From Bradyrhizobium stylosanthis (GTDB lineage: Bacteria > Pseudomonadota > Alphaproteobacteria > Rhizobiales > Xanthobacteraceae), in contig NZ_LVEM01000002.1 in assembly GCF_001641335.1 (NCBI RefSeq), positions 239,755-303,754 on the forward strand: 64,000 nucleotides of DNA, written 5' to 3'. The position numbers and the translations under genes are program-made. Positions 37,334 through 47,061 of this stretch are shown in pieces (positions within the stretch are counted from its first letter, which is position 1; each line of letters opens with the position of its first letter). Below the pieces are notes generated by a model, which was not told the DNA's origin, did no database searches, and was given only the letters and a program-made list of their open reading frames with translations.

Positions 37334-38050
37334 ATGCGCGAAATCGTTCTCGACACCGAAACCACCGGCCTCGATCCGCTCCGCGGCGATCGTCTGGTCG
37401 AAATCGGCTGCGTCGAGATCTTCAACCGCATGCCGACGGGACAGACCTATCACGTCTATATCAACCCCGAGCGGGACATGCCGGCGGAAGCCTTCGCCGT
37501 GCACGGGCTGTCGGCCGAGTTCCTGTCGACCAAGCCGCTGTTCCACGAGGTTGTCGACGCGTTCCTGGGGTTCATCGGCGATGCGCCGCTGGTGATCCAC
37601 AACGCCTCGTTCGACATCAGCTTCATCAATGCCGAGCTCGACAAGATCAAGCGCGCGGCGATCCCGCGCGAGCGGCTGGTCGATACGCTGCTGCTGGCCC
37701 GCCGCAAGCATCCCGGCGTGTCGAACCGGCTCGACGATCTCTGCTCGCGCTATTCGATCGACAATTCACACCGCACCAAGCACGGCGCGCTGCTCGACGC
37801 CGAGCTGCTTGCGGAAGTCTATGTCGATCTGGTGGGCGCGCGGCAGTCGCAATTGCTGCTGGCTTCGGACAGCGAAGAGATTCGCGTCAATGCCGCCGGC
37901 GATGCGCCGCGGCGGCAGCGTTCGGTGCCACTCGCGCCGCGGGTATCAGATGCCGAGCGGGAGGCCCATCGGGCCTTCATCGCGACGATGGGCGAAAAGG
38001 CGATCTGGAACGAGTATCTCCCGCCTCCAGTCGCCCCTCCGGCTGGTTAA
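37334..38050 (+). CDS. dnaQ: DNA polymerase III subunit epsilon
   Basis: The 238-residue proofreading 3'-5' exonuclease has ExoI VLDTETTGLDP (Asp/Glu pair), ExoII VIHNASFDISFINAEL and ExoIII HRTKHGALLDAELLAEVYVDL (DEDDh type). The C-terminal tail (~180-238) should bind the alpha subunit. The start at 37334 follows from the conserved MREIVLDTETTG. The stop is followed by a hairpin shared with the convergent secB. Confidence 0.95.
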   Translation: MREIVLDTETTGLDPLRGDRLVEIGCVEIFNRMPTGQTYHVYINPERDMPAEAFAVHGLSAEFLSTKPLFHEVVDAFLGFIGDAPLVIHNASFDISFINAELDKIKRAAIPRERLVDTLLLARRKHPGVSNRLDDLCSRYSIDNSHRTKHGALLDAELLAEVYVDLVGARQSQLLLASDSEEIRVNAAGDAPRRQRSVPLAPRVSDAEREAHRAFIATMGEKAIWNEYLPPPVAPPAG

Positions 38051-38069
38051 GCCCGTAAAGTCGGGCTTG
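38049..38069. terminator. Hairpin between convergent dnaQ and secB
   Basis: AAGCCCG and CGGGCTT form a 7-bp stem around a 7-base loop. A T-run is lacking, so it is only a candidate bidirectional terminator. Confidence 0.4.
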
Positions 38070-38073
38070 AAGA

Positions 38074-38562
38074 TCAGGCCTGGCCGGTCTGGCCACCCTG
38101 AGCGGCCATTTGCCGCTCCATGTTCTGGCGATAGAGACCGACGAAATCGACCGGGTCCAGCATCAGCGGCGGGAACCCGCCGTCACGCACGGCCGTGGCG
38201 ATGATCTCGCGGGCGAACGGGAACAGCAGGCGCGGGCACTCGATCATGACCAGCGGGTGCAGGTTCTCCTTCGGCACGTTGACGATGCGGAACACGCCGG
38301 CATAGGCAAGCTCGAACGAGAACATCACCTTACCGGCGGTCTCGGCCTTGCCCTCGACCGACAGCGTCACCTCGAATTCCTGCTCACTGAGGTTATTGGC
38401 GCCGACATTGATCTGGATGTTGATCTGGGGCGGCTGGCCCTGCTGCTGCAGCGAGCTCGGGGCGTTCGGATTCTCGAACGAGAGGTCCTTGGTATACTGC
38501 GCCAGCACGTTGAGCTGGGGAGCCTGAGCCGCCTCGGGAGGGGTGCCGTTACCGTTGGTCAT
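38074..38562 (-). CDS. secB: Protein-export chaperone SecB
   Basis: The 162-residue tetrameric chaperone keeps preproteins unfolded and delivers them to SecA. Family blocks: [55 protein letters not shown] and [32 protein letters not shown]. The Gln-rich C-terminal tail is usual in alphaproteobacteria. It is convergent with dnaQ and divergent from the Tim44-like gene. Confidence 0.96.
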   Translation of the reverse strand: MTNGNGTPPEAAQAPQLNVLAQYTKDLSFENPNAPSSLQQQGQPPQINIQINVGANNLSEQEFEVTLSVEGKAETAGKVMFSFELAYAGVFRIVNVPKENLHPLVMIECPRLLFPFAREIIATAVRDGGFPPLMLDPVDFVGLYRQNMERQMAAQGGQTGQA

Positions 38563-38964
38563 CGAAGTGTCTCCTTACCCGATTGGGGCTGAATTTCGCG
38601 GCGGTTGGCTAACATAGGGCTGCCTCATTCCACAAGGACGAACGGTCCCGGATCGGGTATCCGGGCCGGGCCCACAACTGTGACGTTCACCCCGGCCTCC
38701 GGCCAAATCGCGCGGTAAACGATTGAAGATGCGCGATTTCCGGGCAGGATCGGGTTTCCCCTTAAGCATAAAACGCGCTACACTCGGCGCTGTGCCAAAA
38801 GGCGCCATTGGCCGGGCAAGATTTCGTGCCTACATCCCACGGACCAGACGCGCGGCACCCAAAATGGTGATGTAGACTTGCCGTTCCCGTATGGAACGGT
38901 CTACTGGCCGGAACGATTTTCCCGGCGACGACCCTTCTAGAGAAGACCAGAAAGCGAATACGAC
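38563..38964. other. Divergent intergenic region, secB to Tim44-like gene
   Basis: 402 bases with no credible gene. Several short GC-rich inverted repeats are present (for example around 38646-38672). It must hold both promoters, but none stands out. Confidence 0.5.
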
Positions 38965-39672
38965 GTGGACATCTACACCATCATCTTCCTGGCGTTGGCG
39001 GTCTTCATCTTTCTGAGGCTGCGCAGCGTGCTGGGGCAGCGCACCGGCAACGAGCGGCCGCCGTTCGACCGCACCGCCGCGCGCAATGCGCTGGGGGGTG
39101 CCCAGGACAACAACGTCGTGACCATGCCGGGCAAGGTGATCGATCAGGCTCCGCTGGCGCCGACGGCCGAGCCGACCCCGCCGTCCGATCGCTGGAAGGG
39201 CCTGACCGAGCCGGGCACGGCGCTGGCGCAGGGTCTCGATGCCATCGTCGAAAAGGATTCCACCTTCGACCCCCGCCATTTCATCTCCGGCGCTCGCGGC
39301 GCCTACGAGATGATCGTGCTGGCCTTCGCCAACGGCGACCGTCGCGCGCTGCGCGACCTGTTGTCGTCGGAGGTCTATGAAAGCTTCGACGCCGCGATCA
39401 AGGAGCGCGAGAAGAACGAGCAGAAGACCGAGACGCGTTTCGTCTCGATCGACAAGGCTGAGCTCGTCGGCGCCGAGATGCGCGACCGCACGGCTCAGCT
39501 CACGATCCGCTTCGTTTCGCAGATGATCTCGGCCACCCGCGACAAGGCCGGCAACATCGTCGACGGCAGCGCCGACACGGTCGCCGACATCACCGATATC
39601 TGGACTTTCGCCCGCGACACCACCTCTCGCGATCCGAACTGGAAGCTGGTTGGCACCGGAAGCGCGAATTAA
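38965..39672 (+). CDS. Tim44-like domain (TimA-type) membrane-anchored protein
   Basis: The 235-residue protein begins at GTG. One N-terminal membrane helix (DIYTIIFLALAVFIFLRL) is followed by a flexible linker and a Tim44-like domain at ~85-230 (FISGARGAYEMIVLAFANGDRRALRDLLSSEVYESFDAAI; DIWTFARDTTSRDPNWKLVGT). Bacterial relatives are thought to be membrane-associated adaptors, with no firm function. It overlaps the mltA reading frame. Confidence 0.88.
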   Translation: MDIYTIIFLALAVFIFLRLRSVLGQRTGNERPPFDRTAARNALGGAQDNNVVTMPGKVIDQAPLAPTAEPTPPSDRWKGLTEPGTALAQGLDAIVEKDSTFDPRHFISGARGAYEMIVLAFANGDRRALRDLLSSEVYESFDAAIKEREKNEQKTETRFVSIDKAELVGAEMRDRTAQLTIRFVSQMISATRDKAGNIVDGSADTVADITDIWTFARDTTSRDPNWKLVGTGSAN

Positions 39673-41179
39673 GATACTCCTGAAGAACGGCGCGACGGCG
39701 CTCTGTGCGGGCCTCGTCGCGCTGTCATCGTTTTCGCTCGGCGCCGAGGCGGCGCGGCGCCACTACCGCGGCCATCATCACCACATCCCGCAAGTGCCGG
39801 CCGCACCGCCGCGGGCCTTGCCCTATCCGCAGCTCCCCCTGCCGTTCGAGATTTCAGGCGCGCAATATCTGCCGCTGGCCTGGACCGACGTAAAAGGCTG
39901 GAGCGACGACAATCATCTCGCGGCCTACAAGACATTTCGCGCCAGCTGCAAGTCGATCAATGGGCAAACCGGCGCGTCCGAGCCGAAGGCGCTTGGCGGT
40001 TCGTTGAGCGAACCGTGCCGGGTCGCCAAAACGCTCGAGCTCAGTGACGACGCCAAGGCAAAAACCTTCTTCGAGGAGAATTTCGCGCCGCTGCGCATCT
40101 CGCGCCTCGGCGAGCCCGACGGCTTCGTCACCGGCTATTACGAGCCGGTGCTGGAGGGGTCGCGGACGCAGACCGACGTTTTCAATGTCCCGGTCTATCG
40201 CCGGCCCTCGAACCTGTTCGTGCGCGGCTACAAGCAGGACTCCGTCAGTCTGCCCAACAAGGGTCCGGTCTATCGCAAGATCGGCCGCCGCAAGCTGGTG
40301 CCCTATTACGACCGCGGCGAGATCGAGGACGGCAAGATCGCAGGGCGCGGGCTGGAGATCGCCTGGCTGAAGGACCCGACCGACCTGCTGTTCGCGCAGA
40401 TCCAGGGCTCGGCGCGGATCAAGTTCGACGACGGCGGCGTGGTCCGCCTGAACTACGACGCCTACAATGGCTATCCCTACACCGCCGTCGGGCGTGTCCT
40501 GATCGAGCGCGGCATCGTTCCGAAGGAAGAGATGTCGATGCAGAGGATCCGGGAGTGGATGGCGCAGAATCCTGACGGCGCCAAGGAGCTGCGCCGGCAG
40601 AACCGCTCGTACATCTTCTTCCGCGAGGTCAATCTCTCCGACAAGGACGAGGCGGTGGGCGCTCAGGGCATTCCGCTCACGGCCGGCCGCTCGATCGCGG
40701 TGGACAAGGCGCTGCACGTCTACGGCACGCCGTTCTTCATCGAGGGTGAGCTGCCGATCGACTCCGAGCGCTCGAAGACGCCGTTCCACCGGTTGATGAT
40801 CGCGCAGGACACCGGCTCGGCCATCATCGGTCCCGCGCGCGCCGATCTCTATTTCGGTGCCGGGCAGGAAGCCGGCCGCGTCTCCGGGCGGCTGCGCCAC
40901 CCCATGCACTTTGTCATGCTGGTGCCGAAAGGCCTCGATCCCAGCATGCGTGCCGCGAAGTTGCCGGTGCCGGACCCCAGGCCCTCGGAGAAGATCGCAA
41001 AGCTGTTTCCGCAAACAGACCTGGGCAAGGCGGGGACGCCTGCTGCCGCCGCGGCGCCGGGCAAGAACGAAACGGTTGCCACCGCCGGTCCTGTCCCGCT
41101 ACCGGTGCCGCGTCCCGCGATCGAGCCCGCGCGCGAGCCGCGCCGGCCAGTGAAGAACCGTTCCCATCGGCAGCAATGA
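39650..41179 (+). CDS. mltA: Membrane-bound lytic murein transglycosylase A
   Basis: The 509-residue exported peptidoglycan lytic enzyme has a signal peptide (ATALCAGLVALSSFSLGAEA) if the TTG at 39650 is used, which overlaps the Tim44-like gene by 23 bases; no ATG fits. The MltA domain has FVTGYYEPVLEGSRT and FAQIQGSARIKFDDGGVVRLNYDAYNGYPYTAVG. The 3D domain has the catalytic Asp in AQDTGSAIIGPARADLYFG. A Pro/Ala-rich tail follows. No lipobox is seen, so anchoring differs from E. coli MltA. It is coupled by ATGA to the Smr gene. Confidence 0.9.
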   Translation: MAPEARIKILLKNGATALCAGLVALSSFSLGAEAARRHYRGHHHHIPQVPAAPPRALPYPQLPLPFEISGAQYLPLAWTDVKGWSDDNHLAAYKTFRASCKSINGQTGASEPKALGGSLSEPCRVAKTLELSDDAKAKTFFEENFAPLRISRLGEPDGFVTGYYEPVLEGSRTQTDVFNVPVYRRPSNLFVRGYKQDSVSLPNKGPVYRKIGRRKLVPYYDRGEIEDGKIAGRGLEIAWLKDPTDLLFAQIQGSARIKFDDGGVVRLNYDAYNGYPYTAVGRVLIERGIVPKEEMSMQRIREWMAQNPDGAKELRRQNRSYIFFREVNLSDKDEAVGAQGIPLTAGRSIAVDKALHVYGTPFFIEGELPIDSERSKTPFHRLMIAQDTGSAIIGPARADLYFGAGQEAGRVSGRLRHPMHFVMLVPKGLDPSMRAAKLPVPDPRPSEKIAKLFPQTDLGKAGTPAAAAAPGKNETVATAGPVPLPVPRPAIEPAREPRRPVKNRSHRQQ

Positions 41180-41766
41180 AACGCTCGTCCCGTCCGCCCG
41201 TGCTGGAGCCTCGCCCCTCGCCGCGCCGCCGCGCGCTGAGCGAGGAGGAGCGCGCGCTGTGGGACCTTGTCGCCAAACAGGTCAAGCCGCTCAGGAAGCA
41301 TCGCGTGGCGAAGGCGCATGCCGCCCCGCCTGCCGGGCCTTCGCCCGTGGCACAGGCGAGCCGGCCATCGCAGCCGGTGAGGCCCGTTGCCGCCGCGCCG
41401 GCGCCGCGTGTCGCAAAGCCGGCGGTCCCGCCGCTGGCGCCGCTCGGCAAGCGCGAGCGCACGAAACTGTCGCGCGGCCGCAGCGAGATCGAGGCGCGGC
41501 TCGATCTGCACGGCATGACCCAGATGCGCGCCCATCGTGCGCTGACCGTTTTCCTGCACCGCGCCCATCATGACGGCCTGACCTTCGTGCTCGTCATTAC
41601 CGGCAAGGGCAGGAGCGGCGGCGAAAGCGGCGTGCTGCGCCGCCAGGTGCCGGAATGGCTCAGCCTGCCCGAATTCCGCGCCTTCGTGGTCGGCTTCGAG
41701 ACCGCCCATATCGGCCATGGCGGCGAGGGCGCGCTGTATGTGCGGATTCGCAGGGCGAGGTTTTAG
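41176..41766 (+). CDS. Smr-domain protein
   Basis: The 196-residue protein has a charged Arg/Pro-rich N-terminal half (1-105) and a C-terminal Smr domain (ARLDLHGMTQMRAHRALTVFL; FVLVITGKGRSGGESGVLRRQVPEWL). The LDLHG and TGKG motifs mark a small MutS-related domain with nicking or RNA-cleaving activity in some proteins. The N-terminal half resembles alphaproteobacterial Smr proteins (LSEEERALWDLVAKQVKPL). Its start overlaps the mltA stop by four bases. Confidence 0.9.
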   Translation: MKRSSRPPVLEPRPSPRRRALSEEERALWDLVAKQVKPLRKHRVAKAHAAPPAGPSPVAQASRPSQPVRPVAAAPAPRVAKPAVPPLAPLGKRERTKLSRGRSEIEARLDLHGMTQMRAHRALTVFLHRAHHDGLTFVLVITGKGRSGGESGVLRRQVPEWLSLPEFRAFVVGFETAHIGHGGEGALYVRIRRARF

Positions 41767-41768
41767 CG

Positions 41769-41814
41769 AGCATGATCCGGGAAAGTGGGCACCGGTTTCC
41801 CGATCAGATCATGC
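41769..41814. repeat. Dispersed palindromic repeat, AGCATGATC type (family D)
   Basis: Arms GCATGATC and GATCATGC around AAAGTGGGCACCGGTTTCCC. A related copy is at 46331-46379. It separates the Smr gene from the convergent membrane-protein gene. Confidence 0.75.
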
Positions 41815-41818
41815 CTAG

Positions 41819-42964
41819 TCAAAACGGCCGGACGATCCCGACGCGCGGGATCAGCGTGACGACCAGGCCGAAGATGTTGGTCTTCTGATCTTCCGCCGGA
41901 ATCAATGCCGTCTCCCGCGCGGCCGGCAGCATCTTCACCGCATGCAGGATCAGGATCATGCAGACCGCCCAGTTCGAGATCCAGCGCGAATAGTCGAACA
42001 CCATTGCGAACATCACGAGATAGGCGAGGCTGACGCCTGCTAGCGCGGCGATGACAAGGCGGCGGTGCGTCTCGCTTTTGAGCGCGCCGATCAGGTTCGC
42101 GAAGACGCGCCAGAGCGGCGTGTGCAGCCAGACCAGCAGTGCGAACACGGGCACGCCGAGGATGTTGTGCGGCAGGCGGCCCCAGGTGTCCGCAATCTCC
42201 TTCGCCAGCGGCTGGTACCAGATGTAGGCGAATTGCAAGAGATCGATCCGCGACGGATCGGCCATCCGGGTCTTCAGATAGGCCACGAAGTCCGCCTCGG
42301 GAATCGGCATCGTTCCCAAAAATTGCGCGGCGAAGAACAGCGCGGCGACGATGGCGAGGGCGATCACGCCGAATGCGACATTGCCGCGATGGCAGCCGTG
42401 GGTGAGATAATGCCGGATCACGACGATGGTGATGATGGTCGGCACGTACATCAGCAGATGGATGTGGTGGATCAGCACGAGCGCGATCGAGAACACCGCT
42501 GCCGTCGCCACGAACAGCAACGAGCCCGCCGGCATCAGGAGCAGGACGATCGCCAGCGCGCAGCCATAGATGTCGAAATGGCCGAGCGTGTGCATGAAGT
42601 TCTTGAGGAAGAACGGCGAGCCCGCGGTGAAGACGAACAGCGGCAGCGTCCTCGCGGTGAAGCCGAACGTCCTCTGGAATAGTTTTGTGTAGAGCCCCAG
42701 CGTCACCAGCCACGCCGCGCCGCCGAGCGCGAACACCAGCCAGACCGGCACCTTGTCGGTGAACAGCGCGACGACTGCCCCGATCAGCGCGCGCTTGATG
42801 AAGCCGAGATGGTAGTCGACGAGGAGATGGATGTAGGGGACGTAAGGCGGCAGCTGGATCTTGTGAACGAATACGCCCGCGATGACAGCGGCGTTGATCG
42901 CGAGCAGCAGGCGCCAAGGGTTTTTGCGGAGATCAGCGAGCACGTGGCACCCGCGGCGCGTCAA
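41819..42964 (-). CDS. Polytopic membrane protein of unknown function
   Basis: The 381-residue protein has about ten hydrophobic segments. It starts near 42964 (TTG) or at an in-frame GTG at 42943. Notable soluble-loop motifs are HLLVDYHLGFIKRALIG near residue 46, FFLKNFMHTLGHFDIYG near 120 and IHHIHLLMYVP near 165. The N-terminal loop with a conserved-looking DY..GF.KR motif recalls polytopic polyprenyl-dependent glycosyltransferase-like or EpsG-like proteins, but I cannot assign a family. It stands alone between two repeats. Confidence 0.75.
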   Translation of the reverse strand: MTRRGCHVLADLRKNPWRLLLAINAAVIAGVFVHKIQLPPYVPYIHLLVDYHLGFIKRALIGAVVALFTDKVPVWLVFALGGAAWLVTLGLYTKLFQRTFGFTARTLPLFVFTAGSPFFLKNFMHTLGHFDIYGCALAIVLLLMPAGSLLFVATAAVFSIALVLIHHIHLLMYVPTIITIVVIRHYLTHGCHRGNVAFGVIALAIVAALFFAAQFLGTMPIPEADFVAYLKTRMADPSRIDLLQFAYIWYQPLAKEIADTWGRLPHNILGVPVFALLVWLHTPLWRVFANLIGALKSETHRRLVIAALAGVSLAYLVMFAMVFDYSRWISNWAVCMILILHAVKMLPAARETALIPAEDQKTNIFGLVVTLIPRVGIVRPF

Positions 42965-42972
42965 ACTCCGGT

Positions 42973-43113
42973 GTCGTCCCGGCGCAGGCCGGGACCCATA
43001 GCCACAAATGTCTGTTTTTAGGCAACGCTGGCGCCGCTTTCATTTCCACCAAGGACCGCCGGTGAGTATGGGTCCCGGCCCCCGTGCGCAATCGCGCACT
43101 AGGCCGGGACGAC
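42973..43113. repeat. Dispersed palindromic repeat, GTCGTCCCGGC type (family B)
   Basis: Same outer arms as at 25780 and 63867 (GTCGTCCCGGCGCAGGCCGG ... GGCCGGGACGAC), with an extra inner hairpin (GTGCGCAATCGCGCAC). It ends 30 bases before the hslU stop. Confidence 0.85.
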
Positions 43114-43142
43114 GCTGGAATGAATAGCGCGGCCTTGGTGAA

Positions 43143-44447
43143 CTACAAAATAAACCGGCTCAGGTCCGCGTTCTTGGCGAGGTCGCCGACGTGCTTCTGC
43201 ACGTAATCGGCATCGACCCGAATGGTCTCGCCGCTGCGGTCGGGGGCGGTGAAGGAGATCTCGTCCAGCACCCGCTCCATCACGGTCTGGAGCCGCCGCG
43301 CGCCGATGTTCTCGACGGTGGAATTGACGGCGACCGCGACGTCGGCCAGCGCATCGATGGCACTGTCGGTGATGTCGAGGGCCACGCCCTCGGTCTGCAG
43401 CAGGGCGACATATTGCTTGATCAGCGACGCCTCGGGCTCGGTCAGGATGCGGCGCATGTCGTCGCGGGTGAGCGCCTGCAGCTCGACGCGGATCGGCAGG
43501 CGGCCCTGCAATTCCGGCAGCAGGTCGGAGGGCTTTGCGACGTGGAAGGCGCCGGAGGCGATGAACAGGATGTGGTCGGTCTTCACCGCGCCGTGCTTGG
43601 TCGAGACCGTGGTGCCCTCGATCAGCGGCAGCAGGTCGCGCTGCACGCCCTCGCGCGAGACGTCGCCGGCGGCACGGCCTTCGCGCGCGCAGATCTTGTC
43701 GATCTCGTCGAGGAACACGATGCCGTTGTTCTCGACCGCGCTGATCGCCTCGAGCGTGAGCTGCTCGGTGTCCAGCAGCTTGTCGGATTCCTCGTTGACG
43801 AGGATCTCGTGCGAGCCTTCCACCGTCAGTCGCCGCGTCTTGCTGCGGCCGCCCAGCTTGCCGAAGATGTCGCCGATCGAGATCGCGCCCATCTGCGCGC
43901 CCGGCATGCCCGGGATCTCGAACATCGGCATGCCGCCGCCGGAGGATTGCGTCTCGATCTCGATTTCCTTGTCGTTGAGCTCGCCCGCGCGCAGCTTCTT
44001 GCGGAAGGATTCCCGCGTCGCCGAGCTGGAATTGGCGCCGACCAGCGCGTCGAGCACGCGCTCCTCGGCGGCGAGCTGCGCGCGCGCCTGCACGTCCTTG
44101 CGCTTCTTCTCGCGCACCTGGGCGATCGCGACCTCGACGAGATCGCGCACGATCTGCTCGACGTCGCGGCCGACATAGCCGACCTCGGTGAATTTGGTCG
44201 CTTCCACCTTCAGGAACGGCGCGTTCGCGAGCTTGGCCAGACGCCGCGCGATCTCGGTCTTGCCGACGCCGGTCGGCCCGATCATCAGGATGTTCTTCGG
44301 CAGCACCTCTTCGCGCAGGGAGCCTTCGAGCTGCTGCCGGCGCCAGCGGTTGCGCAGCGCGATCGAGACGGCGCGCTTGGCGTCACCCTGGCCGACGATG
44401 AAACGGTCGAGTTCGGAAACGATTTCGCGGGGAGAGAAGTCTGTCAT
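43143..44447 (-). CDS. hslU: HslU ATPase of the HslVU protease
   Basis: The 434-residue AAA+ unfoldase has the N-terminal [27 protein letters not shown], Walker A GPTGVGKT (Lys63), Walker [12 protein letters not shown], an intermediate domain at ~110-230 and the C-terminal DLSRFIL tail that docks into HslV. It unfolds substrates and feeds them to HslV. Unusually, hslV is not adjacent: DUF2585 and GNAT genes lie between, all in the same direction. Confidence 0.97.
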   Translation of the reverse strand: MTDFSPREIVSELDRFIVGQGDAKRAVSIALRNRWRRQQLEGSLREEVLPKNILMIGPTGVGKTEIARRLAKLANAPFLKVEATKFTEVGYVGRDVEQIVRDLVEVAIAQVREKKRKDVQARAQLAAEERVLDALVGANSSSATRESFRKKLRAGELNDKEIEIETQSSGGGMPMFEIPGMPGAQMGAISIGDIFGKLGGRSKTRRLTVEGSHEILVNEESDKLLDTEQLTLEAISAVENNGIVFLDEIDKICAREGRAAGDVSREGVQRDLLPLIEGTTVSTKHGAVKTDHILFIASGAFHVAKPSDLLPELQGRLPIRVELQALTRDDMRRILTEPEASLIKQYVALLQTEGVALDITDSAIDALADVAVAVNSTVENIGARRLQTVMERVLDEISFTAPDRSGETIRVDADYVQKHVGDLAKNADLSRFIL

Positions 44448-44500
44448 GGGACCTTAGCTAGGGTCAGATGCGGGCCGGGACAAGCCGCTTTTTTCGGCCG

Positions 44501-45118
44501 TCAGATGATCGGCGGACCCGATTGCCATTGTTTCACGGCGTCGATCGGATGGATCAGCATCAGGATATTCAGCGTCAGATTGTCGCGAATATGGAGCGCC
44601 AGCATGATCTCGAAGGCGAGGCCCAGCAGGACGGTCACCGACACCGGCAGCACGCGCGCGGCGAGGAACCCGAGCATCATGGCCAGATTGTCCGAAACCG
44701 AATTGACGATGCTGTCGCCGAAATAGTCCAGCGAGATCGTGCCGGCGCGGTAGCGCTCGATGATGAAGGGCGAGTTCTCGACGATCTCCCAGGCGCCCTC
44801 GATCAGCATCGCGATGATCAGACGGGCGGGCCAGGACAGAGGCAGGAACGGCAGCCGCGCGAACAGCAGCCAGGTCAGGCCGTAGAACAGGAAGCCGTGC
44901 AGGATGTGCGAGAAGGTGTACCAGTCGGCGATGTGCTGCGAATTCTCCGAGCTGTTCACCACGCCGTGCCAGAGCTTAACGTAGCCGCAGGTGCAGATCG
45001 GCACGCGCCCCATCGCGAACAGGATCACGGCCTGCAGCGCCAGCAACGACAGCGCGATGCCGGCCCAGCCGAGCGGTGGAAACGCGGCCTTGCTCTCGCG
45101 TGCGTGAACCAGCGTCAT
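44501..45118 (-). CDS. DUF2585 / UPF0314 membrane protein
   Basis: The 205-residue protein has 4-5 membrane segments. Distinctive conserved-looking motifs are [37 protein letters not shown] and [20 protein letters not shown], which mark the UPF0314 family of rhizobia. The CTC cysteines and multiple His suggest a metal or redox site, which is inference. Its start overlaps the GNAT gene stop by four bases, and hslU follows after a 53-base gap. Confidence 0.88.
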   Translation of the reverse strand: MTLVHARESKAAFPPLGWAGIALSLLALQAVILFAMGRVPICTCGYVKLWHGVVNSSENSQHIADWYTFSHILHGFLFYGLTWLLFARLPFLPLSWPARLIIAMLIEGAWEIVENSPFIIERYRAGTISLDYFGDSIVNSVSDNLAMMLGFLAARVLPVSVTVLLGLAFEIMLALHIRDNLTLNILMLIHPIDAVKQWQSGPPII

Positions 45119-45600
45119 GGTTCGCGCACCATCAACAAGGCCGGCCCGTCCGGCGTCTCGACCATGCGGTCGCGGACGAAGCCGGCTTTCTCGTAGGCGC
45201 GCAGCGCTCGCGCATTGAGCGGGTCGGGATCGGTGACCATGCGCGGCAGGCCGTGCCGGAAGCCCTCATCGACAAACTGGCGGATGAACGCCGAGCCGTG
45301 ACCGCGCCCGATCATGTCGCTCTCGCCGATGAACTGGTCGATCCCACGCGTGCCCCCCGGTTGCGGCCCGAAGCCCGTATTCCAGGCGGTCAGGCGGTAG
45401 CACTGAAGATAGCCGAAGGGCTTGTCGCCGGACAACACGATGAACTGGTCCATCGACGGCTCGGCGAGGTCGCCGCTGACGAGCGCGAACTGCTCGTCCG
45501 GGTCGCCCCACCATTCCCGTACATGCGCCTCACCCAGCCACCGCCGGATCAGCGGCAGGTCGGCCGCTGTCATCGGGCTGAAGGTGCAGGCGGCCGCCAT
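45115..45600 (-). CDS. GNAT-family N-acetyltransferase
   Basis: The 161-residue protein has the GNAT fold: [25 protein letters not shown] at the start, acetyl-CoA loop [18 protein letters not shown] and C-terminal [18 protein letters not shown]. It resembles the AAC(6')/siderophore-type (Acetyltransf_8) subgroup, but the substrate is not evident and resistance should not be assumed. It lies between hslV and DUF2585; the gap to hslV is three bases. Confidence 0.88.
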   Translation of the reverse strand: MAAACTFSPMTAADLPLIRRWLGEAHVREWWGDPDEQFALVSGDLAEPSMDQFIVLSGDKPFGYLQCYRLTAWNTGFGPQPGGTRGIDQFIGESDMIGRGHGSAFIRQFVDEGFRHGLPRMVTDPDPLNARALRAYEKAGFVRDRMVETPDGPALLMVREP

Positions 45601-45603
45601 GGC

Positions 45604-46164
45604 CTAGCCGCTCGCCAGGCTCTCGATGGTCAGGTTGCGGTTGGTGTAGACGCAGATGTCGGCGGCGATGTCGAGGGAGCGGCGGACGATGGTTTCGGCG
45701 TCCTTGTCGGTGTCGAGCAGGGCCCGGGCGGCCGCCAGCGCGTAATTGCCGCCGGAGCCGATCGCCATGACACCGGCCTCGGGCTCGAGCACGTCGCCGG
45801 TGCCGGTCAGGACCAGCGAGACGTCCTTGTCGGCCACGATCATCATGGCCTCCAGCCGCCGCAGGTAACGGTCGGTGCGCCAGTCCTTGGCGAGCTCCAC
45901 GGCGGCCCGGGTCAGCTGCCCCGGATACTGCTCGAGCTTGCTCTCCAGCCGTTCAAACAGGGTGAAGGCGTCGGCCGTGGCGCCGGCGAAGCCGCCGATC
46001 ACGTCGCCCTTGCCGAGCTTGCGGACCTTTTTGGCGTTGGACTTGATCACGGTCTGGCCGATCGAAACCTGGCCGTCGCCGCCGATCACCACCCTGCCGT
46101 CCTTGCGGACCGTCAAAATCGTGGTGCCGTGCCAGCCGGGGGAGCTGTTCTGGGAATCCTGCAT
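45604..46164 (-). CDS. hslV: HslV peptidase of the HslVU protease
   Basis: The 186-residue threonine protease subunit is proteasome-like. The start at 46164 has GAGGT upstream and yields a 13-residue propeptide ([13 protein letters not shown]), so the catalytic Thr of mature HslV would be Thr14 ([37 protein letters not shown]). The other core block is [16 protein letters not shown]. It is divergent from hisB and leads the hslV-GNAT-DUF2585-hslU run. Confidence 0.96.
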   Translation of the reverse strand: MQDSQNSSPGWHGTTILTVRKDGRVVIGGDGQVSIGQTVIKSNAKKVRKLGKGDVIGGFAGATADAFTLFERLESKLEQYPGQLTRAAVELAKDWRTDRYLRRLEAMMIVADKDVSLVLTGTGDVLEPEAGVMAIGSGGNYALAAARALLDTDKDAETIVRRSLDIAADICVYTNRNLTIESLASG

Positions 46165-46330
46165 GAAATACCTCGTTGTCCGGCCTGATTTAGGCGGTCG
46201 GAGCCGGGCGCACAACGGGCCGTTCCGGGCCGAATTTCGCTCACCATAGGCAGAAGTAGAGGCCCCGCCAGCCGTTCCCGCAGTAGCGAAGGTGTCATTT
46301 GGCTGTTAATAGACTGGCGTTTTCGGCTCC

Positions 46331-46379
46331 GAGCATGACCCGGAAAAGTGGGTACCGGTTTTCCGAGAGGGTCAGGCTC
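46331..46379. repeat. Dispersed palindromic repeat, GAGCATGACC type (family D)
   Basis: Arms GAGCATGACCC and a diverged right arm (GGGTCAGGCTC) around AAAAGTGGGTACCGGTTTTCC. It lies in the hslV-hisB promoter gap, ending 25 bases before the hisB ATG. Confidence 0.7.
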
Positions 46380-46404
46380 AAACGAAGGTGAAAGCCAGCT
46401 TTCA

Positions 46405-46998
46405 ATGCGCACCGCGACGATCAAGCGCAAGACCAAGGAAACCGACATCGAGGTCTCCGTGAACCTCGATGGCACCGGCGTGGCCAATATCGCGACCGGC
46501 ATCGGCTTTTTCGACCATATGCTCGATCTCCTCGCCCGCCATTCCCGCATCGACCTGACGGTCAAGGCGGTGGGCGACCTGCACATTGACTATCACCATA
46601 CCACCGAAGACACCGGCATCGCGCTCGGCCAGGCGATCAAGCAGGCGCTCGGCAACATGGCGGGCATCACCCGCTATGCCGGCGTGCACATGCCCATGGA
46701 CGAGACCCTGTCGCGCGTGGTCATCGACATTTCGGGCCGCCCGTTCCTGGTGTTCAAGGCCGACTTCCCCCGCGACAAGATCGGTGAGTTCGACACCGAA
46801 CTGGTGCGCGAGTGGTTCCAGGCCTTCGCCATCAACGCCGGCGTGACTCTGCACGTCGAGACCCTATATGGCGATAACAGCCATCATATCGCCGAGTCCT
46901 GCTTCAAGGGTCTGGCGCGGGCGCTGCGCACCGCCGTTGCGATCGATCCGAAGGCGGCGGGCGAAATCCCGTCCACCAAGGGCTCGCTCGGCGGCTGA
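46405..46998 (+). CDS. hisB: Imidazoleglycerol-phosphate dehydratase
   Basis: The 197-residue manganese enzyme of histidine synthesis has paired His motifs [17 protein letters not shown] and [18 protein letters not shown], plus [16 protein letters not shown]. The start at 46405 gives [17 protein letters not shown]. It is monofunctional (no HAD phosphatase domain). It leads the local his cluster, divergent from hslV. Confidence 0.96.
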   Translation: MRTATIKRKTKETDIEVSVNLDGTGVANIATGIGFFDHMLDLLARHSRIDLTVKAVGDLHIDYHHTTEDTGIALGQAIKQALGNMAGITRYAGVHMPMDETLSRVVIDISGRPFLVFKADFPRDKIGEFDTELVREWFQAFAINAGVTLHVETLYGDNSHHIAESCFKGLARALRTAVAIDPKAAGEIPSTKGSLGG

Positions 46999-47061
46999 CA
47001 TCTTCGTCTTGCGGCGTACGACGCCGGCGGCATCACTGAATTTAGAGAGCGGGGCATCACC

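Noticed and set aside
38575..38808. 77-codon minus-strand frame upstream of secB
   Set aside because: No ribosome-binding site, odd Arg/Pro composition and no known match. The region looks like a promoter gap.
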